DNA of 64,000 bases from Pseudomonadota bacterium. Its GTDB lineage: Bacteria; Desulfobacterota; Desulfobulbia; Desulfobulbales; Desulfocapsaceae. Shown here piece after piece: positions 1 through 9,133 of the stretch; positions within the stretch are counted from its first letter, which is position 1; each line of letters opens with the position of its first letter. Both the position numbers and the translations under genes were made by a program. The stretch covers positions 62,001 through 126,000 of the forward strand of contig JAHIUA010000098.1 in the NCBI GenBank assembly GCA_018817385.1, written 5' to 3'. Below the pieces are notes generated by a model that was not told the origin of the DNA, did no database searches, and saw only the letters and a list, made by a program, of their open reading frames with translations.

Positions 1-80
1 CTTTCCGTGGTTGCTGATCGGGGGGGATTTTTTGGAGTTGGGATTTTCCTCCTAGTTAGCGCTGCCCCTCTGGTTTTTGG

Positions 81-110
81 AGGAGTCAGCTTCAGCCGCG
101 AATGGAGGTG
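81..110 (+). repeat. REP-like palindrome fragment
   Basis: The bases carry AGCTTCAGCCGCGAATGGAG, nearly the same as the REP core repeated at 24.2-25.4 kb beside the REP-associated transposase. The flanking 120 bases are G-rich and hold a second small palindrome (GGCGGCTTGCCGC, about 151-163). It lies downstream of the RNase Z-like gene on the minus strand. No gene is seen in bases 1-182. Confidence 0.6.
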
Positions 111-182
111 GTTCAGGCAGGACTTCTGTTGCGGGGAGGTGGCTGTTGTGGGCGGCTTGCCGCTTTATTCTGCGTCTGAGCC

Positions 183-926
183 TTAGAGAATCAACTGCTC
201 TCCATCCGTAGCCAGATGAATTCCTTTGGTGTCACTGAGGATTTTTGTCAGGGCCTTTTCTGCTCTCCTGGTTTCCCGAGCCAGATGGACCAGGGCCATG
301 CTGCTGTAACCGCATTTTTGCTGAAGACGAAGGCAGCTGGCTACGGAACCGTGGTTTTCCATTCTCTCTTCCAGGGTAAAGGCCTCGTGGACTATCAGAT
401 CGCATCCCTTCATCAGTTCTTCCCCTTCTGCGGTGGCCCGGCCATCCCCACTGTAGTAAAATGAGCGATTGTCCTTCTCTATCTTGACGGCGAAGGAGGG
501 TTGGGAATGAATGGTGGCCGCGCTCCTATAGAGCAGATCCTGAGAGGAGAATTTTTCACCTGCTTTGAGCTGGGTGAAGTGGACGGGGAACTGGAGGCGT
601 GCCTTGAAATCCGGGTAGGCCAGCTCCAGGGCTGGCCAGATTTTTTCAGCAGCAGGGGTGCCGCTGATGATCTGCAGCGCTCCTTTTCGGCCCATCTCCC
701 AGAGACGGAGAAGAAGGAGGGGGACTCCAAAGAAGTGATCGCCATGGAAGTGAGAGATCCACAGGGTCTTCAGTTGCTCCGGGTCCTGGCAGTGGTGAAA
801 AAAGGCATGGGGAACCGTGAATCCGCAGTCGAATAGGTAGTAGCTCGAATCTGACTCGAGCAGGAGTGAGGTGTTGGCCCGATCGGGATCACAGGCCTCG
901 CCGGTGCCGAGGAAGGTGAGTATCAT
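183..926 (-). CDS. RNase Z-like metallo-beta-lactamase-fold hydrolase
   Basis: A 247-residue cytosolic MBL-fold hydrolase of the RNase Z / ElaC type. It starts MILTFLGTGEACDPD, as RNase Z proteins do, and carries the zinc-binding HFHGDH motif near residue 60, a YYSGDGR segment supplying the bridging Asp, and late His residues (ENHGS, ALVHLA). It is shorter than typical RNase Z (about 300 residues), with no clear tRNA-clamping exosite arm, so the substrate may be tRNA or a small ester. The open frame extends upstream, but the start at 926 is preferred because its ATG overlaps the TGA stop of the HD gene (ATGA). The two genes are therefore translationally coupled. Confidence 0.8.
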   Translation of the reverse strand: MILTFLGTGEACDPDRANTSLLLESDSSYYLFDCGFTVPHAFFHHCQDPEQLKTLWISHFHGDHFFGVPLLLLRLWEMGRKGALQIISGTPAAEKIWPALELAYPDFKARLQFPVHFTQLKAGEKFSSQDLLYRSAATIHSQPSFAVKIEKDNRSFYYSGDGRATAEGEELMKGCDLIVHEAFTLEERMENHGSVASCLRLQQKCGYSSMALVHLARETRRAEKALTKILSDTKGIHLATDGEQLIL

Positions 927-1519
927 GTTCTGAGCGCTGGGGGCTGATAATGGACCAAGACACTTTTCAGATCCTCTGGCTGTATGGTGAGAGAGGAAAA
1001 GAGAAAGCCTTCCAGCTGTTGACACTGGCTGAAATTTTTTCTGATCAGGCTGTGGCGTCCGGCGTCATTGTTGCCGTAGCGTTCCAGGATATAGTCCAGC
1101 CGCTCTTCCAGAGAGACGATTTCTTCATGGCGGACCCGTTTGTCGGCATAATAAACCAGTTCCTTGGCCAGGAACCGGCCACTCTCATACCGCCTGGGGC
1201 AGAAGTCGCTGAGAATGACATGTTCCAGGACTATCTCGGCCACTTCCGGGAAGCCCAGCTCCAGGCAGATATCTCTGCCCTGGAGGGCGTGGTTGCAGCG
1301 GTTGTCCAGACAGGGGGTCTTGGCGATATCATGGAGCAGGGCTCCGGCCAGGACCAGATCGGTGTCCGGCAGCAGGGGCTCCATTTGTTGTGAATGAGCC
1401 AGCTCCTGGAGGAGCAGATCTGCCACTCTGGTCACCATCAGGGAATGGGCCCGGATGTTGGCCAGCATTTCATACTCATCCATGAGAGAGTAGCACTGTT
1501 GGATGGTGGGAATAGTCAC
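923..1519 (-). CDS. HD-domain metal-dependent phosphohydrolase
   Basis: A 198-residue soluble protein of the HD superfamily. An N-terminal His (NIRAHSLMV), the LLHDIAKT HD doublet near residue 63 and a later His-rich segment (VLEHVILSD) form the expected metal site. Family members hydrolyse phosphomonoesters or nucleotides; the substrate cannot be read from sequence. It is the first gene of a two-gene minus-strand unit with the RNase Z-like hydrolase, overlapping it by four bases. Pairing with an RNA-processing type hydrolase suggests nucleotide or RNA metabolism, which is inference. A MITE-like element lies about 25 bases upstream of its start. Confidence 0.8.
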   Translation of the reverse strand: MTIPTIQQCYSLMDEYEMLANIRAHSLMVTRVADLLLQELAHSQQMEPLLPDTDLVLAGALLHDIAKTPCLDNRCNHALQGRDICLELGFPEVAEIVLEHVILSDFCPRRYESGRFLAKELVYYADKRVRHEEIVSLEERLDYILERYGNNDAGRHSLIRKNFSQCQQLEGFLFSSLTIQPEDLKSVLVHYQPPALRT

Positions 1520-1544
1520 GCGCTTACCCTTTTCGGTTAACCAT

Positions 1545-1689
1545 CCAGGAGTCTGTCTGAGAATGCCCTTCTGTCCATACTCTTCGTTATTTCAAAAAAA
1601 AAGCTGGCAAGAGTAACGCTACGGCTGCGCTTATTTTTCAGAACTACTTCGATGTTGGCTAACAGACCTCTTCTCGGACACGTTCCTGG
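1545..1689. repeat. MITE-like element, family B, copy 1
   Basis: About 145 bases bounded by inverted ends: CCAGGAGTCTGTCTGAGAA on the left, and a right end whose complement reads CCAGGAACGTGTCCGAGAA. The interior shares long stretches with the copy at 31.5 kb, including TTCAAAAAAA, TGGCAAGAGT and TTATTTTTCAGAACT. It is too short to encode a transposase. It fills the gap between the HD gene and hemE. Confidence 0.65.
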
Positions 1690-1712
1690 AGGGGTGAGTT
1701 TTTGCAAGGATA

Positions 1713-2732
1713 TCATCTTTGACTGAGTTCATGGACGAAATCCACTGCTGCCTTGGCCTGCTCCGGCGGGGTGAATTGGTGGATACCGTGACCCAGGTTG
1801 AAGATGTGACCGTGGGCGTCTTTGGCATCGTCAAGGATACGTCCTATGCGGACTTTGAGTTCATCTTTGGGCAGGAGGAGGGCAAAGGGGTCCAGGTTCC
1901 CCTGAACGGCCACTTTGCCTATGCGGCGGACTGCATCACCGATATTGATCCGCCAGTCCAGTCCCAGAACATCGGCTCCGGAACTTTCGGACATCTCCAG
2001 CAGGGTGGCCCCATTGTTGGCAAAGTAGATGATGGGAAGGCCTGTCTCCTGCAAGTCGCTGACGATCCGTTGCACATAAGGCAGGGCAAAGCTCTTAAAG
2101 TCATCAGGGGCCAGGATACCGGCCCAGGAGTCAAAGATCTGCAGGGCCTGGGCACCGGCCTTGGCCTGGGCCAGGAGGTAGAGGGTGGTCGTCTGGGTGA
2201 TCTTTTCCATCATGTTATGGAAGAGACCGGGATTGGTGTACATCATTTTCTTGGTTTCCCAGAAGACCTTGGAAGAACCACCTTCGATGAGGTAGGTGGC
2301 ACAGGTGAAAGGGGCGCCTGCAAAACCGATGAGCGGGACCTGCAGTTCTTTGCGCAGGAGACGGATGGTCTCCATGACAAAGCCGGTGTGCTCATTCGGG
2401 TCCGGGATGATCAGTCGGTCAAGGTCGGCCTGATTTTTTATCGGTTCGGGAAAGACCGGACCTCTGCCTTCGTGGAATTCCAGGGGGGTGCCCATGGCCT
2501 CCAGAGGAATGAGGATGTCAGAGAAGAGGATGGCCGCATCGACGCCCAGGATGTCGACGGGCTGGAGGGTGACTTCCACGCAGAGCTCAGGACTCTTGCA
2601 CAGTTCAAGGAAGGTCACATTCCCCCGGACTTTCTGGTATTCAGGAAGATAGCGTCCGGCCTGGCGCATGATCCAGATAGGAGTGTAATCAGTCTCTTCG
2701 CCTCGACAGGCTTTCAAAAATGTATCATTCAT
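1713..2732 (-). CDS. hemE: uroporphyrinogen III decarboxylase
   Basis: A 339-residue cytosolic enzyme that decarboxylates the four acetate side chains of uroporphyrinogen III to give coproporphyrinogen III. Family hallmarks are intact: PIWIMRQAGRYLPEY near residue 17, GFAGAPFTCATYLIEGG in the middle, and NLGHGIHQFTPPE near the C-terminus. The start at MNDTFLKACRG is the standard one for the family; the open frame runs 46 codons further upstream without homology. It lies 38 bases downstream of ahbD on the same strand, so the two are probably co-transcribed. That pairing is odd: AhbD belongs to the siroheme route, which bypasses HemE. Confidence 0.95.
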   Translation of the reverse strand: MNDTFLKACRGEETDYTPIWIMRQAGRYLPEYQKVRGNVTFLELCKSPELCVEVTLQPVDILGVDAAILFSDILIPLEAMGTPLEFHEGRGPVFPEPIKNQADLDRLIIPDPNEHTGFVMETIRLLRKELQVPLIGFAGAPFTCATYLIEGGSSKVFWETKKMMYTNPGLFHNMMEKITQTTTLYLLAQAKAGAQALQIFDSWAGILAPDDFKSFALPYVQRIVSDLQETGLPIIYFANNGATLLEMSESSGADVLGLDWRINIGDAVRRIGKVAVQGNLDPFALLLPKDELKVRIGRILDDAKDAHGHIFNLGHGIHQFTPPEQAKAAVDFVHELSQR

Positions 2733-2770
2733 AGGATATTTTGTGGGGTTGTGGTGGATGAGTGTAATTT

Positions 2771-3856
2771 TTATTTGTCTTTTTTGGCCTGTATGCTTCT
2801 CGGGACATAACTGCAGAAGGGTTCCTGGGCCAGGTAGTCGCCGGTCATGGCATAGGCCCGGGCCCGACAACCGCCGCAGACATTGACATATTCACAGGAG
2901 CCGCAGTTGTCCTTGTAGCCTTTAAAATCGCGCATCTCGTGAAAGAGGGAAGAATCTTCCCACACCTCTTTGAAGGACTGCTCCTTGAGGTTGCCGGCGG
3001 CTTTCGGAAAGTAGCTGCAGGGAAGGACGTTTTCATCCACGTCAATGAGGCAGATGAGCTGTCCTGCCAGGCAGCCCTTGGAGCCACCGGTGGAAAACTT
3101 GAGGTTGCGGCGCTTAAAGGTACTGTTTTCCTCTTTGGCCTTCTGGCGGACGATGCGGTAATAATGAGGGGCGCAGGTGGGGCGCATGAGGAGTTCATCC
3201 TCATTTTTCTCCATCTCGTAATGCCACTCCAGGATCTCGTCGTAGATCTTTTCTGGAATGAGCTCCTCCATGATGTCTTCACCCCGGCCTGTGGGCACGA
3301 TCATGAACATGTACCAGGCCGTGGCCCCAAGTTTTTTCACCAGGCGATAGATGTTCGGAATTTCTTCTCGGTTGCGGACGGTAAAAGAGGAGTTGATAAG
3401 AAAAGGGATACCATGCTCGTTGAAGAGCTTGATGGCATTCATGGTCCCGGCAAAGGCCCCTTCCTGATTGCGGAAGTTGTCGTGGGTCTCGGCCTTGGCC
3501 CCGTCGAGGCTGAGGGAGACCATCTTGATCCCGGCATCTTTTATATTCTCGCAGATGGCAGGGGTGACCAGGGTTCCGTTGGTGGCAAGGCACATCCGCA
3601 GTCCCTTTGAACCACCATATTTGGCAATATCAAAGACATCCTCGCGGAGCAGGGGTTCACCGCCGGAGAGCACCATAACCGGAGAGGCATATGAGGCAAT
3701 GTCGTCGATGATGCGTTTGGCCTCAGTGAAGGAAAAATCCGGATGGCCGGCAATGTCGAGCTCAGATGAGGAGCGACAGTGTACGCACTTGAGATTACAG
3801 CGCCGGGTGATTTCCCAGGCGATCCATTTTGGTTCGAATTCCATTTCTTTCTCCAT
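2771..3856 (-). CDS. ahbD: radical SAM/SPASM heme b synthase (AhbD-like)
   Basis: A 361-residue radical SAM protein. The N-terminal SAM/4Fe-4S motif CNLKCVHC lies near residue 20 after [18 protein letters not shown] follows. The C-terminal SPASM region has [17 protein letters not shown] and [19 protein letters not shown], enough cysteines for an auxiliary cluster. The [21 protein letters not shown] opening fits AhbD, which decarboxylates two propionates of Fe-coproporphyrin III to give heme b, better than AhbC, which has a longer N-terminal extension. Sulfate reducers use this route. It precedes hemE on the minus strand. The AhbC/AhbD distinction rests on remembered family features, not on an alignment. 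Confidence 0.8.
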   Translation of the reverse strand: MEKEMEFEPKWIAWEITRRCNLKCVHCRSSSELDIAGHPDFSFTEAKRIIDDIASYASPVMVLSGGEPLLREDVFDIAKYGGSKGLRMCLATNGTLVTPAICENIKDAGIKMVSLSLDGAKAETHDNFRNQEGAFAGTMNAIKLFNEHGIPFLINSSFTVRNREEIPNIYRLVKKLGATAWYMFMIVPTGRGEDIMEELIPEKIYDEILEWHYEMEKNEDELLMRPTCAPHYYRIVRQKAKEENSTFKRRNLKFSTGGSKGCLAGQLICLIDVDENVLPCSYFPKAAGNLKEQSFKEVWEDSSLFHEMRDFKGYKDNCGSCEYVNVCGGCRARAYAMTGDYLAQEPFCSYVPRSIQAKKDK

Positions 3857-3976
3857 AGGATTTAAAATAGGAAATGATAGTCGCCACTATATTGTCTTTT
3901 GCCGGAAGATGAAAGGCAAAAAGGGTGGCTTGGGGAATTGGTGAAGAATAAGCATAGGGTTTTATGAGTAAAAAAT

Positions 3977-5983
3977 TCAAACAGGAAGATGTTTCTTGTT
4001 CTGTTGCTTTTTGGGGGTGAACAGTTTGACCAGGATTCCCAGCTGTTTGACCTCCTCAGCACCTGCATGCCTGCCATAGCGGAGGGCAATATAACGATTT
4101 ATTATCTCAGCTGTCGCCAGCCCGAGATCGGGACGCTGTTCCAGAATAGAATGCAGATAGTCCCTTGGTCCTTGTCCTGGGTCCCTGGTCAGGCCGATGG
4201 CAGCAAGTTTAGCACAGAAATCCAGCCAGTAGACAGCGACCTTGTCTCCTCGTTCTTTTTTTCGGCGGCAGAGGAGAAAACCTGCGCCCAGGAGCAGGGG
4301 CAGTACGGCAGTCAGAAAGATGCCCAGGCGTTTGCTCAAGTCCTGGTGTCCGTTGAGGCGGATTCCCAGGCGAGAAAAGAGGTCAAGCTGCTGGGAGACA
4401 GAATAGCCCATGACCCAGCGATTCCAGCGACTGTTCACCAGATCCCAGGCGCTGGTTATCGGTTCCAGCCATTCTGCCACAGGGCCTGTATGGAAAAAAG
4501 ACCAGGTTCTGGCCAGTTCTCCGTCGGCCAGGACAGTGGCGGCGTTATTCTGTAAGCGTTCCGGAGCAACGACAGCTGTCGGGTCGATACGTACCCAGCC
4601 TTGGGCCGGGAGCCACACTTCGCACCAGGCATGGGCATCAGACTGGCGCACTATCAGGTATCCCCCGTAGCGATTCACACTCCCTCCCTGGTATCCTGTC
4701 ACTATGCGGGCAGGTACTCCGGCCGCACGCATCAGAAATGCGAATGAACAGGCATAGTGTTCGCAAAATCCCTTGCGACTGTCGAAGAGGAAATGATCCA
4801 GCAGATCTTTGGCCATCGATGTCTCTTCCTTGCTCTCCTGGGCATACGTCCCTGGGGTCAGGCTATAGACAAAGGGATGTTCCCGGAAATAGTCCAGGGC
4901 AAGCGCTACTATCTGTTCAGGGTCTCCGCTCTGTCTCGCCCAGGAGGCGGCGAGCTCGCGGCTTTGGGGATTTCCCTCTGGAGGGAGCTGGAGCCCTTTT
5001 TCCTCCAGTCGCTGTTGGCCGAATGTTTTGGCATCCGGATAGGATACTCCGACATAGGCGATGCGCTGAGAAATTGCTCTCCGACTGTAAACGGTGTGAT
5101 CATTCTGAAGCTGTGCCCGGCGGAAGGAAAGGTGCTGGGGCAGATCGAGGCTGATCAGCCAATGCTCATTGTGCGGCTCCAGTGTGAGGCTGTAGGTGAT
5201 CTGTTTTCCGCTTTTCTGTAAGGACGGTTGCGTTTGCAGTAGCCCTTGGCCACGGCGCCAGGTGGTGCCATCAAATTCCCAGAGAACGATCCCCCGCCAA
5301 TATAGCTTCTCTCTGGCCAGCGCTTCCTTGGCGAACTCTACTCGGAATGCCACCTCATGATTCTGGGCGAGGCGGGCGATTGCGCCAAAGCGTATAGTGT
5401 CGGAAAAGCCGGTGCGCCCAGAATTGACAGGGGTACGCCCCCACAGGCCTCCGTGGATGCGGGGAAAGAGCAAAAACATGATCAGCATCAGTGGGATGGC
5501 CTGGAGCATCAGGGTTGCAGAGAGTTTGAGAGGGGAAAGAAGACCTCTTTCCGGGCGATTGATATAAATCAGTGTGGTTGTGGTGCAGAGAACGGCAAAC
5601 ACCATATAGGCGGTGGCCATGATGGAATCATCGAAAAACAGTCCGCCCACAAGGAGAAAGTAGCAAAGGATGACAGTGAGCATCCGATCTCGAGTGGCCT
5701 GGTTTTCGAGAAGTTTCATGGAGATCATGAGGGCCAGGAGGGCTATGAATGCCTCAATGGTGAAGCCCTCGTGGGTGGTCATGGCGAGGCTGGAAAGTAT
5801 CCCTGCCAGGATTCCTTTGCCAAGCCTTCCCGGTACGCTCCAGTTTCTGTGGACGGCACAGGCGGTGTAGGTCCAGAGAAGGAGGCAGGCCCCAACCACC
5901 CATGGGGCGACATTGGCGAAATGAGGCAGGGTGCATATTGCCACCACGGCAAGTATGGGGAGGGTGTGGCGATCCGCAACCAT
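3977..5983 (-). CDS. membrane transglutaminase-like protein (TgpA type, DUF3488)
   Basis: A 668-residue inner-membrane protein. The first 190 residues hold several hydrophobic helices (DUF3488). A large periplasmic region then contains the transglutaminase core with catalytic triad Cys407 (KGFCEHYA), His451 (DAHAWCEVW) and Asp467 (WVRIDPT). A last transmembrane helix around residue 565 is followed by a cytosolic DUF4129-like tail. TgpA proteins are thought to act on periplasmic protein or envelope substrates. The ATG at 5983 shares one base with the TAA of the DUF58 gene (TAATG), so translation is coupled. It is the last gene of the moxR-DUF58-tgpA operon. Confidence 0.9.
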   Translation of the reverse strand: MVADRHTLPILAVVAICTLPHFANVAPWVVGACLLLWTYTACAVHRNWSVPGRLGKGILAGILSSLAMTTHEGFTIEAFIALLALMISMKLLENQATRDRMLTVILCYFLLVGGLFFDDSIMATAYMVFAVLCTTTTLIYINRPERGLLSPLKLSATLMLQAIPLMLIMFLLFPRIHGGLWGRTPVNSGRTGFSDTIRFGAIARLAQNHEVAFRVEFAKEALAREKLYWRGIVLWEFDGTTWRRGQGLLQTQPSLQKSGKQITYSLTLEPHNEHWLISLDLPQHLSFRRAQLQNDHTVYSRRAISQRIAYVGVSYPDAKTFGQQRLEEKGLQLPPEGNPQSRELAASWARQSGDPEQIVALALDYFREHPFVYSLTPGTYAQESKEETSMAKDLLDHFLFDSRKGFCEHYACSFAFLMRAAGVPARIVTGYQGGSVNRYGGYLIVRQSDAHAWCEVWLPAQGWVRIDPTAVVAPERLQNNAATVLADGELARTWSFFHTGPVAEWLEPITSAWDLVNSRWNRWVMGYSVSQQLDLFSRLGIRLNGHQDLSKRLGIFLTAVLPLLLGAGFLLCRRKKERGDKVAVYWLDFCAKLAAIGLTRDPGQGPRDYLHSILEQRPDLGLATAEIINRYIALRYGRHAGAEEVKQLGILVKLFTPKKQQNKKHLPV

Positions 5984-6948
5984 TAGCCTTCTCCCTGGCC
6001 GAGAAGGGCCAGTCTGCGCAGACAACTCCGTTTGTGCTCCCCCCCGTGGGCCGGTTTGATGAGACGGTTGCCCAGGCGCAGGCCGTAGGGGACACGCAGC
6101 GCATCAGCCTGGAGGATCATGTGGCAGATCCGGGAAAGTTTCCATTCCAGGTCCTTTCCGGGCAGGGTATCCGGGTCAAAATAGACACTCTTGCCTATTT
6201 GCCCTGTAAATACCTTGCGTTGCAGTCCCTGGCCGCGTGAAAAAGATTTCCACGAGAGGTGCTGGAACGGGTCTCCTGGCTGGTAACTCTTCAGGCCGGC
6301 AAAATCGTCCACCCCCGGACCGCTGCTCTTGCCCTCATTCTCGTCTTTCAGCAGACCCTGGGCCGTGACAGTCGGTCCTGAAAGAGGTCTTGGATAAACA
6401 AGGCACCGGCTGTCGAGAAAGAGATACGACCAGCAGCGAAAGAGACCCAGGGGATAGGTTGTGGAGACAGTGAGGATGTCCGGCCTGAGCAGGCCACGTT
6501 TGTCGGTGCTATGGGGGATGATGATGGTCTGCTTTTCCTCTGCACCCAGATCAATGCTGGCCTCCTCTCTGTTCTTGAAGTGAAAGGAGAGTGAGTAGCG
6601 TGGGGGGCCGGGGTTTTGTAAACAGATCTCAAAGGAGGCGGGCTGGCCGGCAAAAACAGGGAGGGCCCGTGCCGAGAGAAGTGAGAGTCCGGACAGGTTC
6701 CGGAAGGTATGGAAAATGGAGACAAAGACAATTCCACCCAGGAGAAAGGTGAGGATGAAGCCAAGGTTGTTGTTATGGTTGATTGAGCCGACAAGAATTG
6801 CCAGGAGGATGGCAAAAAAGACCATTCCATGGCGGGTGGGCAAGATGTAGAGATATCGGTGGCGGAGCCTGATCGGCAACGGTGTTCGGTCTTTTATTTT
6901 TAAGCGTTCCCGGATATAGGCGCTTATGAGAGTGACAGGATTTCTCAT
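5983..6948 (-). CDS. DUF58 (VWA-like) membrane-anchored protein
   Basis: A 321-residue protein with two closely spaced N-terminal transmembrane helices (GMVFFAILLAILVGSINHN and LGFILTFLLGGIVFVSIF), followed by a cytosolic part with the DUF58 signature GVDDFAGLKSYQPGDPFQHLSWKSFSR near residue 215. DUF58 proteins resemble von Willebrand A domains and accompany MoxR ATPases, probably as adaptor or substrate. The start overlaps the moxR stop as ATGA, and its own stop overlaps the transglutaminase start. Confidence 0.9.
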   Translation of the reverse strand: MRNPVTLISAYIRERLKIKDRTPLPIRLRHRYLYILPTRHGMVFFAILLAILVGSINHNNNLGFILTFLLGGIVFVSIFHTFRNLSGLSLLSARALPVFAGQPASFEICLQNPGPPRYSLSFHFKNREEASIDLGAEEKQTIIIPHSTDKRGLLRPDILTVSTTYPLGLFRCWSYLFLDSRCLVYPRPLSGPTVTAQGLLKDENEGKSSGPGVDDFAGLKSYQPGDPFQHLSWKSFSRGQGLQRKVFTGQIGKSVYFDPDTLPGKDLEWKLSRICHMILQADALRVPYGLRLGNRLIKPAHGGEHKRSCLRRLALLGQGEG

Positions 6949-7916
6949 GTCGGGACAGGGACGGTGAGCAGCAGGGCCATGAGTTCGTCGCTGTTCATTT
7001 CAGCCTGGCTGTCGACTCGATGGAGACGGTGGCTGGCGATAAAGGGGAGCAGTTTCTGTACGTCTTCGGGCAGACAGTAGTCTCTGCCTTTGATGAATGC
7101 CCAGGCCTGAGAGGCGCGGGCCAGGGAGAGACCGGCGCGGGGAGATAATCCTGTGTGAAAGTCAGGGGCTGTGCGGCTGTGATCAAGGATATTCTGGATA
7201 TATTCGATCAAGGGATCGGAAAGATGGACCTTGGCAACCAGTTGTTGGCATTGTATCACTTTCTCCGGAGAGAGGAGGGGGCGTATCGTCTCTCTCTTTT
7301 TTCGGGAACCGCCGGCGCGCAGCAGTCTCAGCTCTGATGCACGGTCCGGATAGCCCAGTCTGATGCGAAAAAGAAAGCGGTCCAGTTGTGACTCGGGCAG
7401 AGAAAAGGTGCCGACCTGCTCCAGAGGATTTAATGTGGCAATGACAAAAAAAGGCGCCGGCAGGGGGCGGGTCTTGCCTTCGATGGTCACTTGCCCTTCC
7501 TCCATGGCCTCGAGGAGGGCGCTCTGGGTTTTGGGTGTGGTGCGGTTAATCTCATCGGAGAGGAGTACCTGGGTAAAAATGGGTCCTGGATGAAAGATGA
7601 ACCTGCCTGTCTTTTGTTCGAAAACAGAAACGCCCAGGATATCACCGGGTAACATATCACTGGTACATTGGACCCTGCGAAAATCCAGGCCCAGAGTTTC
7701 GGCCAGAACCTTTGCCAGGGTCGTTTTGCCGATACCGGGAATATCCTCTATGAGGAGATGGCCTTGGGCAAACAGGCAACAGAGGGAAAGTTGTACCTGC
7801 TCCTCCTTGCCGAAAATGACCTGGCCGACCTGTTCTGTGATTTTTTCAAAGAGTCTGTGCAGATCGTTTCGGCCTTTTGGGGGTCGGGCTGGTGGATGTT
7901 CGTTGCTGACACTCAT
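6945..7916 (-). CDS. MoxR-family AAA+ ATPase
   Basis: A 323-residue soluble AAA+ ATPase. Walker A is GIGKTTLAK near residue 62; Walker B is LLSDEINRTTPKTQSALLEAMEE; sensor 1 is FVIATLNPLEQ; LSPRAGLSLARASQA near the C-terminus fits the sensor 2 region. MoxR ATPases act as chaperone-like remodellers for VWA/DUF58 partners, here encoded immediately downstream. It is the first gene of the operon. No convincing promoter was picked out in the upstream 300 bases. Confidence 0.95.
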   Translation of the reverse strand: MSVSNEHPPARPPKGRNDLHRLFEKITEQVGQVIFGKEEQVQLSLCCLFAQGHLLIEDIPGIGKTTLAKVLAETLGLDFRRVQCTSDMLPGDILGVSVFEQKTGRFIFHPGPIFTQVLLSDEINRTTPKTQSALLEAMEEGQVTIEGKTRPLPAPFFVIATLNPLEQVGTFSLPESQLDRFLFRIRLGYPDRASELRLLRAGGSRKKRETIRPLLSPEKVIQCQQLVAKVHLSDPLIEYIQNILDHSRTAPDFHTGLSPRAGLSLARASQAWAFIKGRDYCLPEDVQKLLPFIASHRLHRVDSQAEMNSDELMALLLTVPVPT

Positions 7917-8245
7917 TAATGGTCTCTCTCAGGCTGTGGGTGGCATGCTTAGGGCCAGTATCCATTTTTGCTGTTTGTCAGATTCGTCTGTGGGGTGTCC
8001 CACCCTCCATCGTTCACAAAAGCGGACTGCAGCAGGTCAGTTACGTTTTGCCAATGATAGTTTAAAAAATAAGAAGTTCTGGAGCCCTTGGCAAGGCAAA
8101 GGGGGGGGTGAGAGGAAAAAGGCGGTATGTGGTATGCGGTTTACGGTCTGCGGGGTGGGGGGAGAGGGAAGGAATGGCTGAATTCTTCGTGCCTGTAGCT
8201 TGACAAGGAAAATAGCGCTACTTATTGTTGCGCCAGGCATGTGAT
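7917..8245. other. intergenic region between divergent moxR and grpE
   Basis: About 330 bases with no supportable gene. It must hold promoters for both directions. Near grpE there is a TTGACA at 8200-8205 with a weak TATTGT 17 bases later. No CIRCE element (TTAGCACTC inverted repeat) and no clear sigma-32 promoter were found. A short G-rich near-repetitive stretch lies at about 8105-8160. Confidence 0.5.
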
Positions 8246-8926
8246 ATGCGAAAAAAGTCAGGAAAAGACTGCAAAGAGCAGGGCGCAGATATCTTGACTG
8301 ACAAAATATTTCCATTGGAACAGAGCAATAAGGGGGAAGGGGTGAGCGAAGAAAGGAAACAGGAAGAGATTCTGGAAGAAGAGGCTTTACTGCAGGAAGA
8401 AGGACTTTCTGGAGCAGAAGAGTCTGTGCCAGAGCGGGATCTTGAAAAAGAACTGGCCAATGCCAAGGCAGAGATAGGGGAAAAGAAAGACCAGATGTTA
8501 CGCCTTGCCGCTGAATTTGAAAACTATAAGAAGCGAATGATCAGAGAGCGGGCAACTGCCATGAAGTACGCCGGAGAGTCGATTCTTCGGGAAATCCTGC
8601 CGGTGGTCGATAACCTCGAGCGTGCTGTCAGTGAGGGAGAAAAAGAAGGAGTCGATGCTGAAAAGGGGTTGGCAGCTCTACTCGAAGGTGTCCAGTTGAC
8701 CCTGAAGAGTCTTCTCACTACCCTGGAAAAGTTTGAAGTAAAACCTGTTGAGAGTGTTGGTAAGCCTTTTGATCCCAATATTCAGGAGGCATTGACAATG
8801 GAGGCCAGTGATACCCTCCCTGCCAACCATGTGCTGAACGAGTTTGAAAAGGGATACCAATATAAAGATCGTCTCTTGCGGGCAGCCAAGGTAATTGTTT
8901 CTGCCGGAGAGCAGACTGCTTCATGA
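8246..8926 (+). CDS. grpE: nucleotide exchange factor GrpE
   Basis: GrpE, the homodimeric factor that releases ADP from DnaK. An acidic coiled-coil N-terminus leads into LAAEFENYKKRMIRERA and the four-helix/beta-wing part (ILPVVDNLERAV, GKPFDPNIQEALTMEAS, VLNEFEKGYQYKDRLLRAAKVIVS). The start is uncertain. ATG 8246 is used, but GTG 8342 has a better ribosome site (AAGGGGGAAGG just upstream) and would give a 194-residue protein, the usual GrpE length. In-frame TTG codons also lie at 8225 and 8228. It sits 207 bases before dnaK in the same direction; hrcA and dnaJ are absent from the window. Confidence 0.95.
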   Translation: MRKKSGKDCKEQGADILTDKIFPLEQSNKGEGVSEERKQEEILEEEALLQEEGLSGAEESVPERDLEKELANAKAEIGEKKDQMLRLAAEFENYKKRMIRERATAMKYAGESILREILPVVDNLERAVSEGEKEGVDAEKGLAALLEGVQLTLKSLLTTLEKFEVKPVESVGKPFDPNIQEALTMEASDTLPANHVLNEFEKGYQYKDRLLRAAKVIVSAGEQTAS

Positions 8927-9133
8927 AAAATGTTACTCTGATGGATGCAACTGCTTGACAAATCAAAGATGATGAACACTGTAGCAAATGTTGTGATGAA
9001 CAATAAACCGGGCCTTAAAGGGAGAAAGCGCATTCTGTCCGTTACCCTGTCCGGTGATATGCAAAACTAAACCAGAACATAACGCTTTTCGTTAGCCGGA
9101 AGCGATTTTATACTTCGAGATAAGGAGATAGTC

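Noticed and set aside
7917-8245. CIRCE or sigma-32 heat-shock control of grpE-dnaK
   Set aside because: Neither the TTAGCACTC inverted repeat nor a CTTGAA/CCCCAT promoter was seen.
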